Assembly (NCBI RefSeq): GCF_947259025.1
Contig: NZ_CAMYKO010000006.1
Span: 310,001 to 374,000, forward strand
Direction: 5' to 3'
From: an uncultured Methylophaga sp.
GTDB lineage: Bacteria; Pseudomonadota; Gammaproteobacteria; Nitrosococcales; Methylophagaceae
Length of the DNA: 64,000 nucleotides
Shown piece by piece: positions 46,025 through 56,304 of this stretch. Within the stretch, counting starts at the first letter, position 1. Each line of letters begins with the position of its first letter. The position numbers and the translations under genes are program-made. The notes beneath the pieces are model-generated. The model was not told where the DNA came from and made no database searches. It worked only from the letters and a program-made list of their open reading frames with translations.

Positions 46025-46542
46025 TCAGCGTCGACCTCTGTGCAGTCAAGCTGATACAGGCAGGTCTTGAGTAACTGTGATAACTGGTTTTTTTCACTGG
46101 CTGGTAGCCCCGACATCAGTGATTGAATCAAGGCAAAGTGCACTGGGTAAACGCTATCAATGAGGTTTTTCCCCTTGTCCGTTAAAGACACTTTGATGCT
46201 ACGCCGATCCTGACTGCAGTGTTGTCTGACAATCAACTGTTTATTCTCCAGTCTGTCCAGACGACTGGTCATGGCACCGGAACTGAGCAACATAGCCTGA
46301 TACAACTGCGACGGCGTCAGAGCCGGCTCTCCGCAGCGCCGCAGCGCCGCCAGCACATCGAATTCACCGGCTTTTAAATCATGCTGGGCATGCAGTGCGG
46401 CCAGTCTCGTCTCCAGTGCTTTACTGATGCGTAACACCCGCGCCACGATTTGCAGGCTATTGAAGTCGGTCGACAAGCCCACTGTCTGCCACTGATTGGC
46501 AATCACGTCGATGTCGTCTTCTGTTTGAGATTTTTTTGTCAT
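46021..46542 (-). CDS. MarR family transcriptional regulator
   Basis: A 173-residue winged-helix regulator. The DNA-binding part shows EFDVLAALRRCGEPALTPSQLYQAMLLSSGAMTSRLDRLE-type spacing: a recognition helix followed by a wing with RQHCSQDRRSIKVSLTDKG. ATG 46542 is chosen over a TTG at 46560. It probably represses itself and the downstream transporter, with release by a small ligand. An 18-base perfect palindrome lies 56 bases upstream of the start, as expected for a MarR operator. Confidence 0.88.
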   Translation of the reverse strand: MTKKSQTEDDIDVIANQWQTVGLSTDFNSLQIVARVLRISKALETRLAALHAQHDLKAGEFDVLAALRRCGEPALTPSQLYQAMLLSSGAMTSRLDRLENKQLIVRQHCSQDRRSIKVSLTDKGKNLIDSVYPVHFALIQSLMSGLPASEKNQLSQLLKTCLYQLDCTEVDAE

Positions 46543-46560
46543 AGCAGCTGCGCTGTTCAA

Positions 46561-46926
46561 TCAAATAACAAAGTCGGAATAATTACTTTATATAAAATAT
46601 CTTTACATAAAGATAAATATTTGTAAAAAATTGATTCTCCTTATAAAAGAAGGTGGTTGATTAGCGCCCATAACAGTGTGAGAAATGTTATGTGCACGCA
46701 GATTCATATTGAAATCAGCCTGCCAGATTTCTATAATGTGCGTAGATCGCAATGATCAGAAGGATGGCAGTCCGGCGAAGTCCGCCGTCTGTTTCATCAT
46801 GCAGAACATGCCGTTCTGATCTCACTTAAATTGAATAGCAAGGTGCGCAATAACGCTGATTTTGTTTGAAAAAACGAAATCGACGCTTGCACGTCATGGT
46901 ATTGCTTTGTCTCGGAGAGGAACCCT
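46561..46926. other. divergent intergenic region between marR-like and ydeP-like genes
   Basis: A 366-base regulatory gap. The left third is very AT-rich and contains the palindrome described at 46598-46615 and TTTATATAAA (46588-46597). The right part has two short dyads, CGGCG/CGCCG (46773-46787) and CAGAAC/GTTCTG (46802-46818). I found no gene in it. Confidence 0.5.
46598..46615. promoter_or_regulatory. candidate MarR operator
   Basis: Perfect palindrome TATCTTTA-CA-TAAAGATA in the AT-rich region just upstream of the minus-strand MarR gene. The length, symmetry and place fit a MarR-family operator controlling the regulator and its efflux pump. Confidence 0.5.
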
Positions 46927-49227
46927 GTGAGTCATTACAAGCCGTATAACGGACCTGCCGCCGGCTGGGGTGCCCTGGTCAGTGTGACCCGTAACTGGTT
47001 GGGCAGTAAGAACGCAATTAAAAACATTCGCGCCATGCTCAAAACCAATCAGGATCATGGTCTTGATTGTCCCGGTTGCGCTTGGGGCGAGACCCCGGAA
47101 AAGCACTTTATCAAGTTCTGCGAAAACGGTGCCAAGGCAGTAAACTGGGAGGCGACCAGCCGCCGCGTCGATCCGACATTCTTTGCCAAACACAGCAATA
47201 GCGAATTGCTGGAAAAAAATGACTACTGGCTGGAGTCTCAGGGGCGTATCACCCACCCGATGCAATACAATCCAGACACCGATCATTATGAAGTGGTCAC
47301 CTGGCAGCAGGCTTTTGATTTGGTGGCACTACACCTGAATCAATTGCAATCACCGGATCAGGCCGAATTCTACACCTCTGGCCGTGCCAGTAACGAAGCG
47401 GCATTTTTGTACCAACTATTCGTGCGTGCTTATGGCACCAATAATTTCCCTGACTGCTCCAATATGTGTCACGAAGCCAGTGGTATCGGCATGACCGAGA
47501 GTCTCGGGGTAGGTAAAGGCACCGTCACTTTTGAAGATTTTGCCGAAGCCGATGCCATTTTTGTGCTGGGCCAGAATCCGGGTACCAACCACCCGCGCAT
47601 GCTGGAACCTTTGCGCGAAGCGGTCAAACGTGGTGCGCAGGTAGTCTGCTTTAATCCACTTAAAGAACGGGGTCTGGAGCGTTTTCAGCATCCTCAGAGC
47701 CCGCTGGAAATGCTCACCAACGAATCCGAGCCCACCACCAGTGCTTATTTCCGTCCGGCGCTGGGCGGTGATATGGCGGCAATTCGCGGTATGGTCAAGT
47801 TCCTTTTGCAGTGGGAACGTGAAGCACAGACGCAGGACAAACCGGCAGTTTTCGACCGCGACTTTATTGCCGAGCACACAGACGGTCTGGATGATTATCT
47901 GGCCGCCGTTGATGACACCAGCTGGGATCATATTGAGCAGCAATCGGGCCTGAGCCTGACGGATATCGAGCTGGCAGCCAGTATGTACCGTAAATCAGAC
48001 AGGGTCATTATGTGCTGGGCCATGGGCGTTACCCAGCATCTGCATTCAGTAGCGACAGTACAGGAAATCATCAACCTGCAACTGCTGCGCGGCAATATCG
48101 GCAAGCCGGGTGCCGGCCTGTCACCGGTACGGGGCCACAGTAATGTGCAGGGCGACCGCACCATGGGTATTGATGAGCAACCGCCGGCTTCTTTGCTGGA
48201 CGCGCTGGAACATCGCTTCCAGTTCAAAGTCCCGCGCGAACATGGTCACACTGCAGTCAAGGCGATTGCGGCCATGGAGCAGGGCGAGGCCAAAGTCTTC
48301 TTCGGGTTGGGCGGTAATTTTGTCCAGGCCGCGCCGGATACGCCACGTACTTATGCGGCCATGCAGAACTGTGACCTGACGGTACATATCTCCACCAAGC
48401 TCAATCGCAGTCATCTGGTGACCGGAAAGCAGGCGTTGATTCTGCCCTGTCTGGGACGGACTGAGTTTGATATGCAGAAAGGTGGTAAGCAGGGCGTTAC
48501 TGTGGAAGACACTTTCAGCATGGTGCATATCTCCTTCGGTCAGATGAAGCCGGTGTCGCCGCTGCTTAAATCAGAAGCTGCGATTATTGCCGGTATTGCC
48601 GAGGCGACGCTGGGCAATCACCCGGTAGAGTGGAACTGGCTGGTGGAAGATTACAGTCGCATTCGTGACCTGATCGCAGATACCATCCCCGGTTTCAGTA
48701 ACTTCAACAGCAAGGTGGATCAGCCCGGTGGTTTTTATCTGGGCAATAACGCCGCGGACCTTTACTGGGGCACAGACAGCGGTAAAGCGAATTTCTGCGC
48801 CAATGCCTTGCCGGAGACTCTGGTTAACCCGGAAATCACGGCACGCGGCGACAAACCGGACTTAATCCTGCAGACCATGCGTTCCCATGATCAGTACAAC
48901 ACAACGGTTTACAGTATGAATGACCGTTACCGCGGTGTTTACGGTATGCGTGATGTGATTTTTGCCAATGAAGAAGATATCCGCAAGCTCGGCTTTGAGC
49001 CCGAGCAGAAAGTCGATCTGGTCTCCCTCTGGGGCGATGGCAAAGAACGTCGCGTGAAAGCATTTACGCTGCTCAGTTACGATATCCCCCAGGGACAGGC
49101 GGCGGCATATTATCCGGAAACTAATCCACTGGTGCCGTTGGAGAGTGTAGGTGACAAGACCTTTACCCCGACCTCTAAATTTATTGCCATCAGACTGGAA
49201 GCGGCCAGCGAGGCCAACGCGGCCTGA
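46927..49227 (+). CDS. FdhF/YdeP family molybdopterin oxidoreductase
   Basis: A 766-residue molybdopterin enzyme of the YdeP type. An N-terminal DCPGCAWGE motif (C48, C51) is followed by cofactor-domain signatures FYTSGRASNEAAFLYQLFVRAYG and SNMCHEASGIGM. In the latter, Cys181 aligns with the selenocysteine/cysteine Mo ligand of formate dehydrogenase H. The C-terminal dinucleotide-binding domain has LQTMRSHDQYNTTVYS. The reaction of YdeP proteins is not established; in E. coli YdeP has been linked to acid resistance. No fdhD-like maturation gene lies nearby. GTG 46927 follows GGAGAGG. A terminator follows the gene. Confidence 0.85.
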   Translation: MSHYKPYNGPAAGWGALVSVTRNWLGSKNAIKNIRAMLKTNQDHGLDCPGCAWGETPEKHFIKFCENGAKAVNWEATSRRVDPTFFAKHSNSELLEKNDYWLESQGRITHPMQYNPDTDHYEVVTWQQAFDLVALHLNQLQSPDQAEFYTSGRASNEAAFLYQLFVRAYGTNNFPDCSNMCHEASGIGMTESLGVGKGTVTFEDFAEADAIFVLGQNPGTNHPRMLEPLREAVKRGAQVVCFNPLKERGLERFQHPQSPLEMLTNESEPTTSAYFRPALGGDMAAIRGMVKFLLQWEREAQTQDKPAVFDRDFIAEHTDGLDDYLAAVDDTSWDHIEQQSGLSLTDIELAASMYRKSDRVIMCWAMGVTQHLHSVATVQEIINLQLLRGNIGKPGAGLSPVRGHSNVQGDRTMGIDEQPPASLLDALEHRFQFKVPREHGHTAVKAIAAMEQGEAKVFFGLGGNFVQAAPDTPRTYAAMQNCDLTVHISTKLNRSHLVTGKQALILPCLGRTEFDMQKGGKQGVTVEDTFSMVHISFGQMKPVSPLLKSEAAIIAGIAEATLGNHPVEWNWLVEDYSRIRDLIADTIPGFSNFNSKVDQPGGFYLGNNAADLYWGTDSGKANFCANALPETLVNPEITARGDKPDLILQTMRSHDQYNTTVYSMNDRYRGVYGMRDVIFANEEDIRKLGFEPEQKVDLVSLWGDGKERRVKAFTLLSYDIPQGQAAAYYPETNPLVPLESVGDKTFTPTSKFIAIRLEAASEANAA

Positions 49228-49258
49228 TTGTTTAACAACCCAAGATCAGCGAAAATAC

Positions 49259-49291
49259 ACGGTTTGCCGATATCGTCGGTAAACCGTTTTT
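49259..49291 (+). terminator. factor-independent terminator after the ydeP-like gene
   Basis: ACGGTTTGCCGA and TCGGTAAACCGT form a 12-base stem with one G-U pair, followed by five T. It lies in the short gap before prfC. Confidence 0.85.
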
Positions 49292-49313
49292 CGTTGAAAG
49301 AGCAGATTGATCA

Positions 49314-50894
49314 ATGTCATCCAGCCCCGTCCAAGAAGCCGCCAGCCAGCGTCGTACGTTTGCGATTATCTCGCACCCTGACGCCGGTAAGACCACGCTG
49401 ACCGAAAAACTGCTGTATTTCGGCGGTGCCATCCAGATGGCGGGCAGCGTCAAATCTCGCAAAACCGACAAGCACGCCACCTCCGACTGGATGCAGATGG
49501 AGAAGGAGCGGGGCATATCGGTGACCTCGTCGGTGATGCAGTTTCCCTATAACGACCGTATCGTTAACCTGCTGGATACACCGGGCCACGCCGACTTCTC
49601 TGAAGACACTTACCGGACACTGACTGCAGTGGATTCTGCGCTGATGGTGATCGACAGCGCAAAAGGTGTTGAGGAGCGCACCATCAAACTGATGGAAGTG
49701 TGCCGTCTGCGTGATACGCCGATCCTGACCTTTATCAACAAACTCGACCGCGAAGGCCGCGAACCCATTGAGTTGCTGGACGAAGTAGAGACCATTCTCA
49801 ACATCCAGTGCGCACCGATTACCTGGCCGATTGGTATGGGCAAGGGCTTTAAAGGTATTTTCCATCTGCTCAACGACAGCGTGCACCTGTTCGAGCCGCA
49901 CAGTAAAGAAGCGGGAGAAATCATTCAGGGGCTGGATAATCCCCGGTTGGATGAGTTGTTCGGTAGTTTAGCTGAAGACCTGCGCGAAGAAATTGAACTG
50001 GTGCGTGGTGCCAGTCATGACTTTGAGCTGGATGAGTTTCTGGCCGGCAAGCTGACCCCGGTATTTTTCGGCTCGGCGATGAATAACTTTGGTGTTACCG
50101 AGTTGATGGACTCCTTCGTTGAGTATGCCCCGGCGCCACAACCCCGCGAAACTAAATCACGTGATGTTGCCGCCGATGAGGACAAGTTCAGCGGTTTTGT
50201 TTTCAAAATCCAGGCCAATATGGACCCCAAGCACCGGGATCGCATCGCCTTTATGCGGGTCTGCAGTGGCAAATACAGCAAGGGCATGAAGCTGCATCAA
50301 ACCCGTATCGGCAAGGATGTCACCATTGCCAACGCAGTGACCTTTATGGCCGCCGAGCGCGAACAGGCGGAAGAAGCCTGGCCGGGCGATATTCTGGGGC
50401 TGCATAACCATGGCACCATCCAGATCGGCGATACTTTCACCCAGGGTGAAGAGCTGCAGTTCACCGGCATCCCTTACTTTGCGCCGGAACTGTTCCGCCG
50501 CGTGCGGCTGAAAGATCCGATGAAGAACAAAGCGTTGCTCAAAGGCCTGACCCAGTTGAGTGAAGAGGGCGCGACCCAGTTGTTCAGGCCGCTGGATAAT
50601 AACGACCTGATACTGGGGGCGATCGGTGTGCTGCAGTTTGATGTTGTGGTATCCCGCCTCAAGGGCGAATACAACGTCGAATGTGCCTACGAGCCAGTAC
50701 AGGTTCACACAGCGCGCTGGGTCTACTGCGACGATGAGCGCAAGCTGGAAGAGTTTAAGAAAAAAGTATCCACTAATCTCGCATACGACGGTGCCGGGAA
50801 TCTGACTTATATTGCTCCCACACGCGTTAACCTGGATCTGACCATCGAACGCTGGCCGGATATCGAATTCCGCGCCACCCGCGAACATTTGTAG
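49314..50894 (+). CDS. prfC: peptide chain release factor 3
   Basis: A 526-residue translational GTPase that recycles RF1/RF2 from the ribosome. The G1 loop is [44 protein letters not shown] and [10 protein letters not shown] follow, and these separate RF3 from EF-G. Beta-barrel domains II and III follow. Length is normal for the family. It is flanked by a terminator upstream and a GCCCG/CGGGC hairpin (50907-50920) downstream, so it is probably monocistronic. Confidence 0.97.
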   Translation: MSSSPVQEAASQRRTFAIISHPDAGKTTLTEKLLYFGGAIQMAGSVKSRKTDKHATSDWMQMEKERGISVTSSVMQFPYNDRIVNLLDTPGHADFSEDTYRTLTAVDSALMVIDSAKGVEERTIKLMEVCRLRDTPILTFINKLDREGREPIELLDEVETILNIQCAPITWPIGMGKGFKGIFHLLNDSVHLFEPHSKEAGEIIQGLDNPRLDELFGSLAEDLREEIELVRGASHDFELDEFLAGKLTPVFFGSAMNNFGVTELMDSFVEYAPAPQPRETKSRDVAADEDKFSGFVFKIQANMDPKHRDRIAFMRVCSGKYSKGMKLHQTRIGKDVTIANAVTFMAAEREQAEEAWPGDILGLHNHGTIQIGDTFTQGEELQFTGIPYFAPELFRRVRLKDPMKNKALLKGLTQLSEEGATQLFRPLDNNDLILGAIGVLQFDVVVSRLKGEYNVECAYEPVQVHTARWVYCDDERKLEEFKKKVSTNLAYDGAGNLTYIAPTRVNLDLTIERWPDIEFRATREHL

Positions 50895-50996
50895 CCGGCT
50901 GCTCCGGCCCGATAACGGGCTGATGCGCGACCCTTGCTTTTGTTCGCAAAACTCAAGCAGAATGACAGTAGGCATTTTGCTGAAAGGGACGAACGG

Positions 50997-51449
50997 ATGA
51001 AAGTCAGGTCGATCACCAAGAACAAGGGCAAGCCGGTTATTGGCTTAACGCCATCGGATTCACTGGACAAGGCCGTCATGCTGATGATGGAACACCGTAT
51101 CGGCTCACTGGTGGTGACTGATGATGCCGGCAAACTGGTCGGCATTCTGTCCGAGCGTGATCTGCTTAACATTCTGCATCAGAAGCATGCGATGTGGAGT
51201 CCCGTCACTGTGGGCGATGCCATGACCCCGGATCCTTATGTCTGTGAACCGGATGACAGCTTGGAAGACTGCATGAACATCATGGTGGATTACAATGTGC
51301 GCCACCTGCCGGTGGTCTACAAGGGCCGGCTGGAAGGCATGTTATCCATTACTGATATCGTGGAAGAATTGCTGAAAAAAGCCAAGTTTGAAAACAAATT
51401 ACTGAAGAATTACATCCAGAACTGGCCCGACGCCGAGCACGAACAATAA
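50997..51449 (+). CDS. CBS domain pair protein
   Basis: A 150-residue protein made of two CBS motifs (about 8-62 and 74-128). ERDLLNIL and LPVVYKGRLEGMLSITDIVEELL mark the ends of the two motifs. CBS pairs bind adenosyl nucleotides and act as energy sensors, usually on partner proteins; no fused effector is present. I choose ATG 50997, which follows an AAAGGGA site. The longer frame from 50934 lacks support. It converges on the DUF3579 gene three bases away. Confidence 0.82.
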   Translation: MKVRSITKNKGKPVIGLTPSDSLDKAVMLMMEHRIGSLVVTDDAGKLVGILSERDLLNILHQKHAMWSPVTVGDAMTPDPYVCEPDDSLEDCMNIMVDYNVRHLPVVYKGRLEGMLSITDIVEELLKKAKFENKLLKNYIQNWPDAEHEQ

Positions 51450-51452
51450 GCC

Positions 51453-51749
51453 TCAGGCTTTATCATCCAGCGGGAACCGGGTGGTGCGTTCGGTCTGAAG
51501 CTTGTTATCATCGGCAAACTCCATCAGAAAGTTGAACAGCATTTCATCCTGCTGTTCCAGCACCGCATCCACCACCACACATTTAATACCGTCTATCGAC
51601 GCCAGACTCACATGTGGATGAAAGATAATCCGCCGGCCCGGGCCGTAGGAAGCCACAGCACCGCACAATCGTTCAGCCCAGTCACTGGGGCGGAATTTGC
51701 CGCCGTCCCGGGTCAAACCGCGAATAATTACCTTTTCCGAAGTGGCCAT
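51453..51749 (-). CDS. DUF3579-like protein
   Basis: A 98-residue cytoplasmic protein, MATSEKVIIRGLTRDG, then FRPSDWAERLCGAVASYG and a C-terminal acidic segment. This pattern resembles DUF3579 proteins of proteobacteria, whose function is unknown. I start it at ATG 51749, because the N-terminal extension encoded back to 51863 is arginine- and alanine-rich and looks unconserved. The ribosome site is weak. The gene is divergent from ileS. Confidence 0.7.
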   Translation of the reverse strand: MATSEKVIIRGLTRDGGKFRPSDWAERLCGAVASYGPGRRIIFHPHVSLASIDGIKCVVVDAVLEQQDEMLFNFLMEFADDNKLQTERTTRFPLDDKA

Positions 51750-51875
51750 ATTGACTAGCTCGAACTGAATAAGACGATATAAAACCGTCATTCTACTGTA
51801 ATTCGCTCGCCTTGCATAAGCACAGGCAGGGGCCGCTCTGAGCCTGCATGCATTTACTGGCAATAAATGGAAGGG

Positions 51876-51904
51876 TCAACAGTGGCCTAAAAAGTCCGTA
51901 TAAT
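51876..51904 (+). promoter_or_regulatory. ileS promoter
   Basis: A perfect -10 TATAAT (51899-51904) with TCAACA (51876-51881) 17 bases upstream. Transcription should start near 51911, about 28 bases before the ileS start codon. Confidence 0.6.
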
Positions 51905-51938
51905 TACCGCTTTCGTTTTTCGACAACACGAGAAGCTT

Positions 51939-54740
51939 GTGGCCGACTACAAACACACACTGAATTTACCTGCGACCGGCTTTCCGATGAAAGCCGGTTT
52001 GCCCAACCGTGAACCGCAAACGCTGGCACGCTGGCAGGAGATTGATCTTTATAACAAGCTGCGTGAGCAGGCCGAAGGCCGTCCCCAGTTTATTCTTCAT
52101 GATGGACCACCCTACGCCAACGGTGACATTCATATCGGCCATGCGGTCAATAAAATTCTCAAGGATATTATTCTGAAGTCCAAAACCCTGAGTGGGTTTG
52201 ATGCGCCCTATGTGCCGGGCTGGGACTGTCACGGTCTGCCGATTGAACTCAATGTCGAGAAAAAAGTCGGCAAGCCGGGCGTTAAAGTCAGCCCCAAGGA
52301 ATTCCGCGATGCCTGCCGCAAATACGCGGCCAAACAGGTTGATGGCCAACGTGAAGACTTTAAACGTTTAGGCGTCCTCGGCGAATGGGATAACCCCTAT
52401 CTCACCATGGACTTCAGCTTTGAAGCCGATATCATCCGCACCCTGGGCCAGATCATTAAAGCCGGTCATCTGCACAAAGGCGTTAAGCCGGTACATTGGT
52501 GTGTTGATTGTGGTTCAGCGCTGGCTGAAGCCGAAGTCGAATACGAAGATAAAACCTCGCCGGCGATCGATGTGCGCTTTAAAGTCATTGATCCGACAGC
52601 CTTCGACACGGCAGCCGGAGTCAGTGGCAACGGTGAGATTAATGTGCCTATCTGGACCACCACGCCGTGGACGCTGCCGGCCAACCAGGCGGTATCACTC
52701 AACCCTGAGTTGACCTACGTCGTAGTACAAACCGCCGATGAACGCCTGCTGCTGGCAGAAGCCCTGTATGAAGCCGCGCTGGAACGTTACGGCCTGGAAG
52801 GTGAGGTGATTGCCCGGGTTAAAGGCGAAGCGTTTGAAGGCCTGCAATTGCAGCATCCGTTTTATGAGCGCCAGGTGCCGGTGATCCTCGGTGATCATGT
52901 CACCAGTGATGGGGGTACCGGTGCTGTGCATACCGCCCCCGGCCACGGTCAGGATGACTACACGGTGGGCCTGAAATACGATCTGGAAGTGGACAACCCA
53001 GTCGGTAGCAATGGCTGTTTCCTGCCTGATACGCCGCTGTTTGCGGGTGAAATGGTGTTCAAGGCCAACCCGCAAATCACTGACTTGCTGCAGGAAAAAG
53101 GCGCTTTGCTGGCGCATGAAAAGCTGAATCACAGCTATCCGCACTGCTGGCGTCATAAAACGCCGATCATCTTCCGTGCCACGCCGCAGTGGTTTGTCAG
53201 CATGGATCAGAACGGCCTACGCCAAGCGGCGATGAAAGCCATTGCCGATACCGAGTGGATGCCGGACTGGGGCCAGAAACGCATTGAAGGTATGGTTGAA
53301 GGCCGTCCGGACTGGTGTATCTCCCGTCAGCGCACCTGGGGCGTACCGATCCCGCTGTTTGTGCACAAGCAAACCGGCGAATTGCATCCAGATACCGAAT
53401 CCCTAATTGAACAGGTAGCAAAAAAAGTCGAGGCCGACGGTATCGATGCCTGGTTTGAAATGGACGCCGAAACGCTACTGGGTAATGAAGCTGCAGACTA
53501 TGACAAGGTCAGCGATACACTTGATGTCTGGTTCGATTCCGGTGTGTCTCATGCCTGTGTGTTGGCGCGCCGTGAGTATCTGAACCGTCCAGCTGATCTG
53601 TACCTGGAAGGCAGCGATCAGCACCGCGGCTGGTTCCAGTCATCCTTGCTGACCTCAGTCGCGACCACCGGCGCCGCGCCCTACAAAGGCGTATTGACCC
53701 ACGGCTTTACCGTGGATGCTGAAGGCAAGAAGATGTCCAAATCCAAGGGCAATGTGGTCGCGCCACAAAAGGTGATGAAAAACCTGGGCGCCGATATCAT
53801 TCGTCTTTGGGTGGCAGCGACCGATTACAGTGGCGAGATGCATGTCTCGGACGAGATCCTCAAGCGCACCGCTGACTCTTATCGCCGTATCCGTAACACC
53901 GCGCGTTTCCTGCTCTCCAATCTGAGTGATTTCGATCCGGCAGACAACCTGCTGGCGGTCGACAAAATGCTGCCACTGGATCGCTGGGCTTTGGATCGGG
54001 CTTATCAGGTTCAGCAGGATATTCTGAAAGCCTACGACAGCTACCAGTTCCATCAGATCTACCAGAAGGTGCATAACTTCTGTGCCAATGAAATGGGCAG
54101 CCTGTACCTGGATATCACCAAGGACCGCCAGTACACCATGCAGGCCGACAGTGTGGCGCGTCGCAGCTCACAAACCGCGATGTATCACATCCTGGAAGCC
54201 CTGGTCCGCTGGATTGCGCCTATCTTAAGCTTCACTGCTGATGAGCTTTGGTCTTACCTGCCGGGTGAGCGTAATGAGTCGGTCGTGCTCAATACCTGGT
54301 ACGACCAACTGGTCGCAATGGATGCCGACAGCCAGTTTGATCTGGCGTTCTGGAACCAGGTGTTTGAAGTGCGTGATGCGGTAGCTAAAGAACTGGAAAA
54401 CCAGCGTAATGCCGGTCATATCAAGGGCGGCCTGACTGCAGAAGTCACGCTTTATGCTGATGAAGCCCTGTTTGCCAAACTGGATAAGTTGGAAGACGAA
54501 CTTCGCTTTGTGTTGATCACTTCCCAGGCCAATCTGAAACCGCTTGCTGACAAGCCTGCTGAAGCAGTTGATACTGCGCTTGGAGGCCTGTCCGTTACTA
54601 TCGCGGCCTCTGCCCACAAGCGTTGTGATCGCTGCTGGCATCAGGTTGAATCAGTAGGGCAAGACCCGGCACATCCGGAGCTTTGTGGCCGCTGCATCAA
54701 TAATATCGAAGGAGAGGGCGAGCAGCGCCGCTTCGCCTGA
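51939..54740 (+). CDS. ileS: isoleucyl-tRNA synthetase
   Basis: A 933-residue class I synthetase that charges tRNA-Ile. HIGH-type motif [13 protein letters not shown] is near residue 57 and KMSKS at 598-602 ([10 protein letters not shown]). An editing domain lies between them ([30 protein letters not shown]). The C-terminal zinc ligands appear as CDRCWHQ and CGRCINN. Start is GTG 51939 with GAGAAG upstream. The stop overlaps the lspA start (TGATG), a common ileS-lspA coupling. Confidence 0.98.
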   Translation: MADYKHTLNLPATGFPMKAGLPNREPQTLARWQEIDLYNKLREQAEGRPQFILHDGPPYANGDIHIGHAVNKILKDIILKSKTLSGFDAPYVPGWDCHGLPIELNVEKKVGKPGVKVSPKEFRDACRKYAAKQVDGQREDFKRLGVLGEWDNPYLTMDFSFEADIIRTLGQIIKAGHLHKGVKPVHWCVDCGSALAEAEVEYEDKTSPAIDVRFKVIDPTAFDTAAGVSGNGEINVPIWTTTPWTLPANQAVSLNPELTYVVVQTADERLLLAEALYEAALERYGLEGEVIARVKGEAFEGLQLQHPFYERQVPVILGDHVTSDGGTGAVHTAPGHGQDDYTVGLKYDLEVDNPVGSNGCFLPDTPLFAGEMVFKANPQITDLLQEKGALLAHEKLNHSYPHCWRHKTPIIFRATPQWFVSMDQNGLRQAAMKAIADTEWMPDWGQKRIEGMVEGRPDWCISRQRTWGVPIPLFVHKQTGELHPDTESLIEQVAKKVEADGIDAWFEMDAETLLGNEAADYDKVSDTLDVWFDSGVSHACVLARREYLNRPADLYLEGSDQHRGWFQSSLLTSVATTGAAPYKGVLTHGFTVDAEGKKMSKSKGNVVAPQKVMKNLGADIIRLWVAATDYSGEMHVSDEILKRTADSYRRIRNTARFLLSNLSDFDPADNLLAVDKMLPLDRWALDRAYQVQQDILKAYDSYQFHQIYQKVHNFCANEMGSLYLDITKDRQYTMQADSVARRSSQTAMYHILEALVRWIAPILSFTADELWSYLPGERNESVVLNTWYDQLVAMDADSQFDLAFWNQVFEVRDAVAKELENQRNAGHIKGGLTAEVTLYADEALFAKLDKLEDELRFVLITSQANLKPLADKPAEAVDTALGGLSVTIAASAHKRCDRCWHQVESVGQDPAHPELCGRCINNIEGEGEQRRFA

Positions 54741-55213
54741 TGATGATGCTGAAATGGTTAAACCTGTCGGCGCTGGTGATCGTGCTGGATCAGTTGACTA
54801 AGTCGTTCATGGTCCATTGGCTGGAATTGCACCAGACGGTTGAAGTTGTGCCGTTTTTCAATTTTACGCTGGCACATAACTATGGCGCGGCGTTCAGTTT
54901 TCTGGCTTCGGCCGGGGGCTGGCAGCGCTGGTTTTTTGTGTTGCTGGCAGTGACTATCAGTATCGTGCTGACAATCTGGCTAAAACGCCTGCCGGCCCAT
55001 GCCAAGCTGGAAGCCACCTCGCTGGCTTTGATTCTGGGCGGGGCGTTAGGCAATGTGATCGACCGCTTGATTTATGGTTATGTGATCGATTTTCTGGATG
55101 TTTATTACGGCAGCTATCACTGGCCAGCCTTCAACATTGCTGACTCGGCGATTTGTATTGGTGCGGTGCTATTAATTTTGGACAGCTTCAGAAACAAAAC
55201 GGAGCCACAATGA
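54740..55213 (+). CDS. lspA: prolipoprotein signal peptidase
   Basis: A 157-residue inner-membrane aspartyl protease with four hydrophobic helices. It cleaves lipoprotein signal peptides, such as those of EpsD and the repeat lipoprotein in this window. Conserved motifs are DQLTKSFM, NYGAAFSFLA, ALGNVIDRLIYGYVIDFLD and AFNIADSAI, which carry the catalytic Asp pair. It overlaps hisC by four bases (ATGA). The fkpB-ispH genes that usually follow are absent. Confidence 0.96.
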   Translation: MMMLKWLNLSALVIVLDQLTKSFMVHWLELHQTVEVVPFFNFTLAHNYGAAFSFLASAGGWQRWFFVLLAVTISIVLTIWLKRLPAHAKLEATSLALILGGALGNVIDRLIYGYVIDFLDVYYGSYHWPAFNIADSAICIGAVLLILDSFRNKTEPQ

Positions 55214-56304
55214 GTTTTTGTGACCTGGCAGTCAGCGGTGTCGCCGAACTGCAACCCTATGTGCCCGGTAAGCCGATCGAAGAATTGCAGCGTCAATATG
55301 GCGTGCGTGATGTCATCAAGCTGGCTTCCAATGAAAATCCGCTGGGGCCTTCCAAGGCGGCATTAGCGGCGGTGGCCAAGGCATCCAAGGAAATGACCCG
55401 CTATCCCGACGGCAATGGCTATGCGCTGAAAATGGCACTGGCTGAAAAGCTGCAGCTGGCCCCGGAGCAAATCACCCTGGGTAACGGGTCCAACGATGTG
55501 CTGGAATTACTGGCTAGGGCCTTTGCCGGCAAGAGCGATGAAGTCGTGTTCTCCGAACATGCTTTTGCCGTCTATCCGCTGGCGACCAAAGCGATTGGTG
55601 CCACTGGCGTTGCTGTACCGGCTAAAGATTATGGTCATGATCTGGACGCCATGCTGGCAGCGATTAACAGCCGTACCAAGCTGGTCTTTATTGCTAATCC
55701 GAATAATCCGACCGGAACCTGGGTTGAAGCTGATGAGATCCTGGCATTTCTGGAAAAAGTACCGGAGCAGGTGCTGGTCGTGCTGGATGAAGCTTACGTC
55801 GAGTATCTCGACCAGCAGCATCATGCCGTTGACTGGTTACATGATTACCACAACCTGGTCATCACCCGTACTTTCTCCAAGGCCTATGGCCTGGCCGGTC
55901 TGCGTATTGGCTATGCGTTGTCGCACCCGGAAGTAGCCGATTTACTCAACCGTATTCGTCAGCCATTCAATGCCAACAGTCTGGCCCAGGCCGCGGCTGT
56001 TGCCGCGCTGGGTGACGAGACTTACCTGCAGCAGTCACGTGATCTGAATCAGGCAGGCATGAAACAACTGATCGCCGGTTTTGAGCAGTTGGATTTGAGC
56101 TTTATTCCCTCCAAAGGCAACTTTATTGCGGTCAACGTGCAGTCCAATGCCGCTGAAGTCTATGACGATCTGCTTTACGAGGGCGTCATTGTCAGACCTG
56201 TCGCCGGCTATGGCTTGCCGCAGCATTTGCGGGTCAGTATCGGCCGTGCCGAGGAAAACCAGCGTTTTCTGGACGCGCTATCCAGCGTGCTGGGACGAAG
56301 CTGA
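55210..56304 (+). CDS. hisC: histidinol-phosphate aminotransferase family enzyme
   Basis: A 364-residue PLP aminotransferase of fold type I. IKLASNENPLGPS opens the protein, IANPNNPTG and VVLDEAYVEY lie in the middle, and the Schiff-base lysine is in TRTFSKAYGLAGLRIGYA. ATG 55210 overlaps the lspA stop; the in-frame start at 55153 lies inside lspA. Next to tyrA and aroA, this copy may use aromatic keto-acids as well as histidinol phosphate, as often proposed for this operon. Confidence 0.93.
   Translation: MSFCDLAVSGVAELQPYVPGKPIEELQRQYGVRDVIKLASNENPLGPSKAALAAVAKASKEMTRYPDGNGYALKMALAEKLQLAPEQITLGNGSNDVLELLARAFAGKSDEVVFSEHAFAVYPLATKAIGATGVAVPAKDYGHDLDAMLAAINSRTKLVFIANPNNPTGTWVEADEILAFLEKVPEQVLVVLDEAYVEYLDQQHHAVDWLHDYHNLVITRTFSKAYGLAGLRIGYALSHPEVADLLNRIRQPFNANSLAQAAAVAALGDETYLQQSRDLNQAGMKQLIAGFEQLDLSFIPSKGNFIAVNVQSNAAEVYDDLLYEGVIVRPVAGYGLPQHLRVSIGRAEENQRFLDALSSVLGRS

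Noticed and set aside
50157-50975. Minus-strand frame of 272 codons across prfC
   Set aside because: The plus strand encodes a highly conserved release factor; the antisense product has no recognisable motif and no ribosome site.
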